Source: an uncultured Gammaproteobacteria bacterium (GTDB taxonomy: Bacteria; Pseudomonadota; Gammaproteobacteria; GCA-002705445; GCA-002716945). Taken from it: 13,915 nucleotides of DNA. The notes beneath the pieces are model-generated. The model worked only from the letters and a program-made list of their open reading frames with translations, ran no database searches and was not told where the DNA came from. Of this stretch, positions 1 through 6,950 are shown one piece after another. A program made the translations under genes and the position numbers. The stretch is from assembly GCA_913046125.1 (NCBI GenBank), contig CAJWRL010000016.1, forward strand, positions 1 to 13,915. The letters run 5' to 3'. Each line of letters starts with the position of its first letter. Within the stretch, counting starts at the first letter, position 1.

Positions 1-36
1 GCATGGCGCCCAAAAGGATATAGGAAATCTGTATAA
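1..36 (+). CDS. possible 3' tail of an upstream gene (partial)
   Basis: Reading frame 1 is open from the window edge and ends at TAA 34-36, giving the residues AWRPKGYRKSV. It stops three bases before the terminator stem begins, which is where a gene end would be expected. The fragment is too short to identify, and frame 2 is also open (to 73), so this rests only on position relative to the terminator. Confidence 0.22.
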   Translation, partial: AWRPKGYRKSV

Positions 37-38
37 AA

Positions 39-67
39 AAAGGCCGAAGGGGGTAGATTCGGCCTTT
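39..67 (+). terminator. intrinsic terminator hairpin, possibly bidirectional
   Basis: A perfect 10-bp stem pairs 39-48 (AAAGGCCGAA) with 58-67 (TTCGGCCTTT) around a 9-base G-rich loop. On the plus strand the stem ends in TTT followed by CATT, a modest U tract. On the minus strand it is followed by seven T residues (complement of A35-A41), a stronger tract. It probably ends the transcript of the gene left of the window and insulates the regulator downstream. It may also stop antisense transcripts. Confidence 0.75.
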
Positions 68-86
68 CATTAAAGGGGTGGGGATA

Positions 87-246
87 TGACATGTGTCTGT
101 ATCCTGTCTAAGACATTATCGCAATAATATAGACATGTCAACAAATAATATGAACAAAAACTATACAAATTCACTAAAAGGTGTTATTGTCTGTCAAAAA
201 TTAGACAAAACTTTGACAAAAACAATGGAAAGTATAATAATTGACA
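87..246. promoter_or_regulatory. cluster of AGACA/TGTCT operator-like motifs at the regulator start
   Basis: AGACA or its complement TGTCT occurs at 94-98, 105-109, 111-115, 131-135, 188-192 and 203-207. The near-identical TGACA/TGTCA occurs at 87-91, 136-140, 192-196, 214-218 and 242-246. Two arrangements are symmetric: TGTCTAAGACA at 105-115 (arms of 5 around one base) and TTGTCT-N10-AGACAA at 187-208. AGACATGTCA at 131-140 is a back-to-back pair. MerR-family proteins bind inverted repeats as dimers and commonly regulate themselves, so this looks like an autoregulatory operator array. The binding protein is inferred. Part of the array lies inside the reading frame if the upstream start codon is used. 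Confidence 0.45.
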
Positions 247-1229
247 ACAATGAAAGCGAAAAGCCTACTAACAGCCTTCAAATGAAAGAAGATCTGTCTG
301 CGAAACCTAGACATCTTATCCAGGTCGTCAATCGAAGAACAGGATTGAGTTCTGATGTAATTCGAGTCTGGGAGAAGAGATATCAAGCAGTGGTTTCCCA
401 CAGAAATGATACCAACCGTAGATTATATTCTGATAAAGATATAGACAAATTAACATTACTTAAGAGAGCTATAGCCGCGGGAAGGAGGATAGGCGACATA
501 GCAGCGCTGTCTTATGATGATTTATTTGAATTAGTGATGGGCGATGAGTCGAGTTCTGCTATCGGTTATAGAAGACCGAGCACAGGAACTATAATGGAAT
601 TATTTGATGAATCTGTTTCATGCGTGAAAGAAATGAATAGCTGGAAATTAGATAATGTTCTATCAAATGCTGTTGCGGTCTTGAGCACGAATGACTTTCT
701 TATCGAGTTTATAAAACCTCTAACTAATTATATTCATGATGAATGCTCAAGAGGAAGTATTAGATATGCTCAAGAGAAAATGTCAAAGTTATGTATTAGG
801 ACCTGCCTAAATAATATGTATTTACGTCTTCGCTCATCTAAAGAGAATTGTCCGAGACTAGTTATTGCATCACTCTTATCGGAACATGAGAGTCTTGATA
901 CTATAATGCACTTAATAGTCGCACAAAATGTAGGCTGGGACATTACTTATATCGGTAATGGAGTTCCACATGATGAGATCACATACGCAGCATCAAATGT
1001 GAAAGCTCAGCTTGTCGTTTTAGCAATTAATAATCAAAGAGATATTGCGAGAAAAATTTACGAAATTAAACATATACGAGACAATGCAGACAAAACGGAA
1101 GATATCATCCTAGTTGGCCGTCAGTGCAATGAATTTAGACAGTTAACTAGCCAATTGAATATTAATATTGCAAACGACTTAACTAGTTTTAGATTAACAC
1201 TTGAGAGGTTGTATAGTTTAATCAGATAA
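135..1229 (+). CDS. MerR-family transcriptional regulator with cobalamin-binding-like domain (LitR/CarH type)
   Basis: The N-terminal winged helix-turn-helix spans about 312-528, with family hallmarks NRRTGLSSDVIRVWEKRY and RRLYSDKDIDKL. A helical middle domain and a Rossmann-like B12-binding-type domain follow (from about 850: ASLLSEHESL, then YIGNGVP). This is the architecture of LitR/CarH regulators, which repress carotenoid, photolyase and related light-response genes, with adenosylcobalamin as light sensor in classical members. Here the signature residues are altered: the W-x9-E-H motif reads C-x9-E-K (744-779), and the E-x-H-x-x-G motif is degraded to E-H-E-S-L-D (882-899). It may therefore act without B12. 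The start is uncertain. ATGs at 93, 135, 150, 225 and 282 share the frame and none has a clear ribosome site. I chose 135 because the frame is open far upstream of the helix-turn-helix; 282 would leave about 10 residues before it. The 3' end overlaps the convergent valS by 12 bp. Confidence 0.85.
   Translation: MSTNNMNKNYTNSLKGVIVCQKLDKTLTKTMESIIIDNNESEKPTNSLQMKEDLSAKPRHLIQVVNRRTGLSSDVIRVWEKRYQAVVSHRNDTNRRLYSDKDIDKLTLLKRAIAAGRRIGDIAALSYDDLFELVMGDESSSAIGYRRPSTGTIMELFDESVSCVKEMNSWKLDNVLSNAVAVLSTNDFLIEFIKPLTNYIHDECSRGSIRYAQEKMSKLCIRTCLNNMYLRLRSSKENCPRLVIASLLSEHESLDTIMHLIVAQNVGWDITYIGNGVPHDEITYAASNVKAQLVVLAINNQRDIARKIYEIKHIRDNADKTEDIILVGRQCNEFRQLTSQLNINIANDLTSFRLTLERLYSLIR
213..241 (+). promoter_or_regulatory. 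candidate sigma70-type promoter inside the motif cluster
   Basis: TTGACA at 213-218 is a consensus -35. AATAAT at 236-241 lies 17 bases after it. A better -10 match, TATAAT at 233-238, gives a spacer of only 14 bases. If real, transcription would start near 248 and favour the ATG at 282 as the regulator's start. AT-rich DNA yields such matches easily, so confidence is low. Confidence 0.25.
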
Positions 1230-3950
1230 AGTATCTCTGAGGCTTCTCAAGGATAAAATATCATTCTCTATTTTTGCTTTATTAGAAATATTTTGATTAA
1301 TAATATCACTGGGTGCTCTCTCAATGAATTTTTTATTGTTAAGTTTTTGATCAATTTTATTCACTATACTCGCAAGGTCAGTTATTTTTTTATCAATCTT
1401 AGCCATTTCCTCATTAGCATCAATCATATTTTTTATTTTTAAATATAAAGTATAGTTTTCATCAATAAGATCAATGTAATCTAAATTTTCTTCTTTTTGA
1501 TCTATAACCTCTATTTTTATATTAGTCATATTATTAATTAAACCAGAATGCTCATTAACATCACTAACTAAAATAGATTCATTGATAAATATTTTTACAC
1601 TAACAATTTCTTTAGGATGTATACTCAACTCAGCACGAATTTTCCTAATTTTCCTGATTATATCTCTTATATTTTCGACTCTTGACTCTACATCATATTC
1701 TTTTGAAATCCGTATTTGTGTTGGAAAACTGCTATTTATCAGCATTTGTTCTGTAACAAAGCCTTTGTTATAAAACTCTTTCCAAATGTCTTCAGTGATG
1801 AATGGTATAATTGGATGACATATCTTTATAATTCTAACTATAGAAAAAATGAGGTAATTTTTAGTTGTTTCACTGGTATTATTCTTGGCTATCTCCAAGT
1901 ACCAGTCACAGTATTCATTCCATACAAAGTCATAAATACTATTTGCCATTAAATCAAACCTGTAATTTTTCGTGTATTTTTTGAAATCAGCTACCATATT
2001 ATCAAGTTTGTATAGAATCCATTTATCAAATATGTTTGAATCCTTAGAATTTAGACCCTCTTTGTATTGATAATCTTTACATATGAGTAATATAAATCTT
2101 GATGCATTCCATATTTTATTACAGAAGTTTCTATAACCCTCAATTCTTTTTAGATCAAAATTAATATCTCTTCCTGTCGAGGCCATCGCACAAAAATTAA
2201 ATCTGAGAGCATCTGCACCAAATTCTTTTATGCCGTCTGGAAAATCTCGTTTTGTCTTTTTGATGACGTTTGATTTATGTTTATCATTTATTAAGCTAGA
2301 CGTCCTTTTTTCCAACAGCTTATCAAGAGATATGCCTTCTATAACATCCAATGGGTCAATAACATTACCAATAGATTTTGACATTTTCTTACCTTCAGAG
2401 TCCCGGACTAGGCCATGTATATAGATTTTTTTGAATGGTATATCCTTTGTAAATTTCAAACTCATCATGATCATTCGTGCAACCCAAAAAAAAATGATAT
2501 CAAAACCAGTAACAAGTAAATTAGTAGGAAAATATCTTTGAAAAACAGCATCATCTTTTTTCCAATCTAGCGTAGAAAAAGGCCATAGTGCTGAGGAGAA
2601 CCATGTATCTAAAACATCAGTATCCTGAGATAAACTTATTGCATCTGATAAGTTATGTCGAATACGAATATCTTCCTCATCATTACCAACATAAACATTT
2701 CCCTCAATATCATACCAAGCTGGAATCCTATGTCCCCATACAATTTGTCTGCTAACGCACCAATCTTCAATGTTTTCAAGCCAGTTGAAATATATTTTTT
2801 CCCAATGTTCAGGTACAAAATTTACTTTTTTTTCTTTGACCACCCTAATACCATCTTTTGCTAGATCGTTCATATTCATAAACCATTGATTTGTAAGAAG
2901 AGGCTCAATTACCTCACCAGTCCTCTCACCGACAGGAACAGTATTCTTGTATGGAACCTTCTCTTTGAAAACTCCGAGACTTTCTAAATCTTCAAGTAGA
3001 TCCTCTCTAACATCGTGGATATTTCTTCCGATATATTTTTTTGCAACATTCTCGTTCAGCCCCCCATCTTTATTTAGGATATTGATAAATTCAAGATTAT
3101 GCTTCTTACCAATCTTATAGTCATTGAAGTCATGTGCCGGTGTTATTTTGAGACAGCCTGTACCAAATTCCATATCAACTATATCATCACCTATGATAGG
3201 TATTTCTCTATTTATCATGGGCAATATTATCTTCTTGCCTATCAATCTATTGTGTCTTGTATCAGACGGGTTAACACAAACAGCGGAATCACCGAAGAAT
3301 GTTTCTGGTCTTGTTGTAGCAACGATGATTTTATCAACAGAGTCTTTAACTCCATACTCGAGATGATAGAGAAAATCCTCTCTCTCTTCATTAACTACCT
3401 CGAGATCAGAGATGGCAGTCTGAAGTTTTATATCCCAATTGACGAGTCGATTCCCTCTATAAATTAATTTATTGTTATATAACTCTATGAAGATATTTCT
3501 TACAATCTCTGACAGCCCATCATCCATAGTAAATCTATTCCTAGACCAGTCTGCAGATGAGCCAATTCTTTTTGTTTGATTGATAATAGAATTACCAGAT
3601 AACTCTTTCCACTTCCAAACTTCATCAATAAATTTTTCTCTGCTGAGTGTTTTAGGATTGATACCTGAATTACTAATCCTATTCTCAACAACAAGTTGTG
3701 TCGCAATACCTGCATGATCTGTTCCAGGTTGCCACAATACGCTTTTTCCAAGCATACGATGATATCTAACTAAAACATCGATAATTGTATGTTGAAATGC
3801 ATGACCCATATGGAGAGTCCCTGTTACATTGGGAGGAGGCAAAACAATTGAAAATTTTGAGGCGGAATCCTTTGGCAAAAAGCATTTATGTTTTTCCCAT
3901 GATTCATAGATTTTCTGCTCGATGTCTCTAGGCTTATATTGTTTATCCAT
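1218..3950 (-). CDS. valS: valyl-tRNA synthetase
   Basis: Class I aminoacyl-tRNA synthetase that charges tRNA-Val in the cytoplasm and edits mischarged threonine. The product is 910 residues, slightly shorter than the 951 of E. coli. PPPNVTGTLHMGH at residues 38-50 holds the HIGH-type ATP signature, and KMSKS lies at 522-526. The CP1 editing domain contains ATTRPETFFGD (211-221). DWCVSRQIVWGHRIPAW (396-412) is typical of the ValS core. The anticodon-binding helical domain runs from about 640 to 770. The C-terminal 65 residues are rich in Lys, Asp and Ile, as expected for the tRNA-binding coiled coil. Its ATG overlaps the end of holC by 8 bp, so it is the last gene of pepA-holC-valS and probably translationally coupled. 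Nothing is missing. Confidence 0.98.
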   Translation of the reverse strand: MDKQYKPRDIEQKIYESWEKHKCFLPKDSASKFSIVLPPPNVTGTLHMGHAFQHTIIDVLVRYHRMLGKSVLWQPGTDHAGIATQLVVENRISNSGINPKTLSREKFIDEVWKWKELSGNSIINQTKRIGSSADWSRNRFTMDDGLSEIVRNIFIELYNNKLIYRGNRLVNWDIKLQTAISDLEVVNEEREDFLYHLEYGVKDSVDKIIVATTRPETFFGDSAVCVNPSDTRHNRLIGKKIILPMINREIPIIGDDIVDMEFGTGCLKITPAHDFNDYKIGKKHNLEFINILNKDGGLNENVAKKYIGRNIHDVREDLLEDLESLGVFKEKVPYKNTVPVGERTGEVIEPLLTNQWFMNMNDLAKDGIRVVKEKKVNFVPEHWEKIYFNWLENIEDWCVSRQIVWGHRIPAWYDIEGNVYVGNDEEDIRIRHNLSDAISLSQDTDVLDTWFSSALWPFSTLDWKKDDAVFQRYFPTNLLVTGFDIIFFWVARMIMMSLKFTKDIPFKKIYIHGLVRDSEGKKMSKSIGNVIDPLDVIEGISLDKLLEKRTSSLINDKHKSNVIKKTKRDFPDGIKEFGADALRFNFCAMASTGRDINFDLKRIEGYRNFCNKIWNASRFILLICKDYQYKEGLNSKDSNIFDKWILYKLDNMVADFKKYTKNYRFDLMANSIYDFVWNEYCDWYLEIAKNNTSETTKNYLIFSIVRIIKICHPIIPFITEDIWKEFYNKGFVTEQMLINSSFPTQIRISKEYDVESRVENIRDIIRKIRKIRAELSIHPKEIVSVKIFINESILVSDVNEHSGLINNMTNIKIEVIDQKEENLDYIDLIDENYTLYLKIKNMIDANEEMAKIDKKITDLASIVNKIDQKLNNKKFIERAPSDIINQNISNKAKIENDILSLRSLRDTLSD

Positions 3951-4383
3951 TATATTTTTTATGACTTAGATCAAAATTGTTATTCTTATAAATCGTATAC
4001 TTTTTTCTACTAATAATTTTTTTCTCTTCAGAGCTCTCTACAAACTCATACACTTTAAAATCACTTTCAGCCTGAACAATTGGTTCGTCAAGATTATTTA
4101 TTATCGAATCATACTCTTTGAATATTAACAGATTATTTAAATACTTTTCAGTTAAAAGTAGAATTGGAGTATCCAGTGTTGCTCTCGGCTCATAGATTTT
4201 ATGAGGTAGAAAACTATTTTGTTCAAAAGTCCAGAGTAATTTATCAATTTTTTCTAAATTATAATGAGAATCACAAATTATAATTTGTCCGCCCAACTTA
4301 TATAATTCTCTAATGAGAGAACAGATAGATAGATGAAGATCCTGATTTTTTTCTAGTGAGTAGAAATTTACTGTCGATTTCAA
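3943..4383 (-). CDS. holC: DNA polymerase III chi subunit
   Basis: Chi is the clamp-loader accessory subunit that, with psi, links the replicative polymerase to single-strand-binding protein. The 146-residue product begins MKSTVNFYSL, matching the family's N-terminal strand. It carries the most conserved chi motif, LWTFEQNSFLPH at residues 50-61, followed by a TPILLL strand (72-77). The last ~40 residues are charged and less family-like. The start codon is TTG (4383-4381), one base after the pepA stop (TAA-A-TTG), with no Shine-Dalgarno sequence, so translation probably depends on reinitiation after pepA. No in-frame ATG occurs before the conserved core. Position between pepA and valS is the standard gammaproteobacterial arrangement. 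No holD (psi) is in the window. Confidence 0.93.
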   Translation of the reverse strand: MKSTVNFYSLEKNQDLHLSICSLIRELYKLGGQIIICDSHYNLEKIDKLLWTFEQNSFLPHKIYEPRATLDTPILLLTEKYLNNLLIFKEYDSIINNLDEPIVQAESDFKVYEFVESSEEKKIISRKKYTIYKNNNFDLSHKKYNG

Positions 4384-4384
4384 T

Positions 4385-5827
4385 TTATTTATTTGTCATG
4401 ACAAAATCAGTCAGAAGTTTGACAGGTCTGCCCGTTGAACCCTTGTCTTGACCTATCTCCCATGCCGTACCTGCAATATCTAAATGGGCCCATTTCTGAT
4501 CTTTTGTAAAATTAGCTAAAAAAGCAGCTGCAGTAATCGCTCCGCCATATCTACCGCCTATGTTTTGAATGTCCGCAAAATTTGTTTTTAACTCATCAAA
4601 ATAGTCTTGATAGAGGGGCAGCTCCCAAACACGATCCCCAGTGTTATCTGCAGATTTTTTTATTTTGGAGCTAAGCTCACTGCTATTTGAAAACAACCCA
4701 GAAGGGTATTTCCCCAGACCAACGAGACATGCGCCTGTCAGTGTTGCCATATCTAAAATGTACCTTGGTTTATATTTTTTACAAAATGTAAGTGCATCGC
4801 ATAAAACTAATCTTCCCTCGGCATCTGTATTTAGAATTTCAATTGTTATTCCCGACATGCTTGTTACTACATCACCGGGACGGGTAGCTTGACTTCCTGG
4901 CATATTCTCTGCACAAGCAAGAATACCAATCACATTATTTTTTAAATTCATCTCTGCACATGCTTGCATAGTACCTATCACCGAGCCCGCTCCAGACATA
5001 TCATATTTCATCTCATCCATATTTGCTGATGGTTTTAAAGAAATCCCACCTGTGTCAAAGGTTATACCTTTACCAACCAAAACAATAGGTTGTTTTTTCT
5101 TGATAGGAGTATATTTAATGATTACTAGCTTAGCTGGCTGCTTACTTCCCTGAGAGACAGATAAAAGCGAACCCATTTTAAGTGATCGCATTTGTTTTTC
5201 GTCTAAAATTTCAACTTTGATACTTTTATGAATTTTTTCGAGTTTTTTTGCTTCTTTTGCTAAAAAAGTCGGGTTACATATATTCGAAGGTGTGTCACCA
5301 AGCATCCTAGCCTTGTTTATTCCATTAGATACTGCAATCGAATCTGAAATAGTTTTGTTAAATTGTCTATCATTCAAAGTAGATGAAATTTTTAATGCAC
5401 AATTTTTTAATTCTGAAGTGGTAGTACCTTTATAAGAATATAGTGATTTCTCAATTTCTATGATTGAAGCACTTACAATATCGAAGTTCTTTATTTTGAG
5501 ATTCGTTAAATCAATAGAAATAGTAGATATCTTATATGAATTGATCTCTTGAAGAGCTGCTCTAAAATTCTTTTCAAATCCTTGGATTGTTAACTCACTT
5601 TTGTTCCCTAATCCAATAAAGTAATAGCCGTTCTCATACATTTTACTTGCCAGCATGTTACGTGATCCTGACTTGCCTGTAATAACTTTACTAGATATAG
5701 ACATCTTTACATCATCGTAAGCGGGACCTTTGTTAACAACTCGATTAATAGAAGTGAGGTTGTCCTCAAATACGAAAATGATATTTAGGCCATATTTTTT
5801 ACTTTTGTCAAATTTCGTGTATTTCAT
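4385..5827 (-). CDS. pepA: leucyl aminopeptidase (cytosol aminopeptidase, peptidase M17)
   Basis: Two-metal aminopeptidase that removes N-terminal residues from peptides in the cytoplasm. In E. coli PepA is also a DNA-binding accessory factor for Xer recombination at plasmid sites and a regulator of carAB; whether that applies here is unknown. The product is 480 residues (503 in E. coli). Metal and catalytic residues are visible: VGKGITFDTGGISLKP (251-266) with K253, D258 and K265; YDMSGAG (275-281) with D276; and the family signature NTDAEGRL (333-340) with D335, E337 and R339. The N-terminal macro-like domain (about 1-160) is divergent, as is usual. It is the first gene of pepA-holC-valS and is divergent from lptF. 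A weak GGA lies 7 bases upstream of its ATG. Confidence 0.97.
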   Translation of the reverse strand: MKYTKFDKSKKYGLNIIFVFEDNLTSINRVVNKGPAYDDVKMSISSKVITGKSGSRNMLASKMYENGYYFIGLGNKSELTIQGFEKNFRAALQEINSYKISTISIDLTNLKIKNFDIVSASIIEIEKSLYSYKGTTTSELKNCALKISSTLNDRQFNKTISDSIAVSNGINKARMLGDTPSNICNPTFLAKEAKKLEKIHKSIKVEILDEKQMRSLKMGSLLSVSQGSKQPAKLVIIKYTPIKKKQPIVLVGKGITFDTGGISLKPSANMDEMKYDMSGAGSVIGTMQACAEMNLKNNVIGILACAENMPGSQATRPGDVVTSMSGITIEILNTDAEGRLVLCDALTFCKKYKPRYILDMATLTGACLVGLGKYPSGLFSNSSELSSKIKKSADNTGDRVWELPLYQDYFDELKTNFADIQNIGGRYGGAITAAAFLANFTKDQKWAHLDIAGTAWEIGQDKGSTGRPVKLLTDFVMTNK

Positions 5828-5902
5828 GATATTTCCATATAATAAAGTTATAATAATTAATAAAATAGGTTAACATTTTTATGCGATCATGTAATTACTA
5901 CA
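5828..5902. promoter_or_regulatory. divergent promoter region pepA / lptF
   Basis: These 75 very AT-rich bases separate two operons that point away from each other, so both promoters should lie here or just inside the genes. On the plus strand TATAAT occurs at 5838-5843 and again at 5849-5854. On the minus strand TATAAC follows TGTTAA with a 17-base spacer. No convincing -35 or operator can be singled out. The divergence of pepA from lptF is conserved in E. coli. Confidence 0.45.
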
Positions 5903-6949
5903 TTGAATTTAATTAGCCAATATTTATACAAAAATTGTACTAAAGCATCAATTGCTGTTTTTGCAGTTCTTTTGTTTATTCTTCTAGCCAACACTGGATT
6001 GCGTTTGGTTGAGGATGTCAATGAGGGCGATATTCCCTCTATTTTTTTGATCGAACTACTAGCTCTAAAAGTTGTTCAGTACTCACCAATTATTATTCCA
6101 CTGAGTCTTTTTTTTGGTATTATTATCACTCTTAATCGGCTTTACGTTAGCAATGAAATGACAATAATAAAACTGAATGGTTTTTCAAATTATCACCTGG
6201 CAAGAATACTTTCCATACTTATTATACTTGTTACTGTTTTCATGATTATTTTGAAATTTTTTTTAGCGCCTTTAGCTGTAGAGCATAGGTCTAAAATCGA
6301 ACACCAAATATCCTATGAGCAAAAGATTTATTCTCTTAATGAGGGTAGTTTCAATATAAGTAACGATAATTCAAAAGTAGTTTACATTAACAATAAAGAA
6401 AATAGCGAATTAGCTAACATATTTATAAGATCAATATCAAAGTCTGGCACACGGATAGATATATCATCAGGAGTCACATCAAATGAAATCGATTCTAATA
6501 ATATTAGTTTGAATAATGGCATATCATATGTTTTTAATCCTGACGGCAGCTTTAGCTCAACTGAATACTCAACCCAAGATATGATTCTAGCGAATGAGAT
6601 TCCTGAGTTTTCTAGCATGGATGTTGAGTCTAAATCTTTTTTTGAATTAGCTAATATGACTGATTTATTATCAGCTAAAGAGATATTTAGTAGAGCATCT
6701 ATTATAATTGCTAGTTTAATATTGGCGTATTTAGCAATTCCCTTGAGCAACTATGCAAAAAAAAATGATAAATACAGAAATATTTTTATAGGAGCTTTGA
6801 TCTATTTTAGTTATATAATTATCATTCAGTTAGCCTCTAGTTCTGCATCGAGCAAATTTGATCTCATGATGATTGCCTTTTTTTTACACTCATCATACCT
6901 TTATTTTACATTCGCCCTCTATAAATGCACCATGACGGCAGTCAACTAA
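5903..6949 (+). CDS. lptF: LPS export ABC transporter permease LptF
   Basis: Inner-membrane subunit of the LptB2FG transporter that extracts lipopolysaccharide and passes it to the LptC/LptA bridge. The 348-residue product shows the LptF/LptG plan: hydrophobic segments near residues 13-35, 47-78 and 99-124, a hydrophilic periplasmic beta-jellyroll region at about 128-255, then three more segments near 263-283, 291-312 and 318-341. The N-terminal LISQYLYKN resembles the family's short amphipathic start, and NRLYVSNEMTIIKLNGFS (78-95) matches the cytoplasmic coupling loop, including the E-x-x-x-x-K pattern. The start is TTG at 5903 without a Shine-Dalgarno site; no ATG precedes TM1 in frame. 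One base separates its stop from lptG. LptF and LptG are told apart by order and by similarity to the usual pair. Confidence 0.93.
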   Translation: MNLISQYLYKNCTKASIAVFAVLLFILLANTGLRLVEDVNEGDIPSIFLIELLALKVVQYSPIIIPLSLFFGIIITLNRLYVSNEMTIIKLNGFSNYHLARILSILIILVTVFMIILKFFLAPLAVEHRSKIEHQISYEQKIYSLNEGSFNISNDNSKVVYINNKENSELANIFIRSISKSGTRIDISSGVTSNEIDSNNISLNNGISYVFNPDGSFSSTEYSTQDMILANEIPEFSSMDVESKSFFELANMTDLLSAKEIFSRASIIIASLILAYLAIPLSNYAKKNDKYRNIFIGALIYFSYIIIIQLASSSASSKFDLMMIAFFLHSSYLYFTFALYKCTMTAVN

Positions 6950-6950
6950 A

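Noticed and set aside
1..14. GCATGGCGCCCA resembles the 3' end of a tRNA (acceptor strand plus CCA).
   Set aside because: Only 14 bases are available, no T arm can be seen, and the implied acceptor stem matches no tRNA I know. A coding tail ending at 36 fits the terminator position as well.
201..401. Minus-strand reading frame opposite the regulator start.
   Set aside because: It is the complement of a recognisable helix-turn-helix coding region and has no family features or ribosome site.
1224..1250. Short inverted repeat TGAG...CTCA just inside the end of valS, considered as a terminator.
   Set aside because: The stem is only four or five pairs, lies in coding sequence and has no U tract in either direction.
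3099..3467. Plus-strand reading frame of 122 codons opposite valS.
   Set aside because: It is antisense to the conserved valS editing domain and its translation resembles no protein; it is a shadow frame.
6382..6750. Minus-strand reading frame of 122 codons opposite lptF.
   Set aside because: It is antisense to the lptF periplasmic domain and first C-terminal membrane segment, with no independent support.
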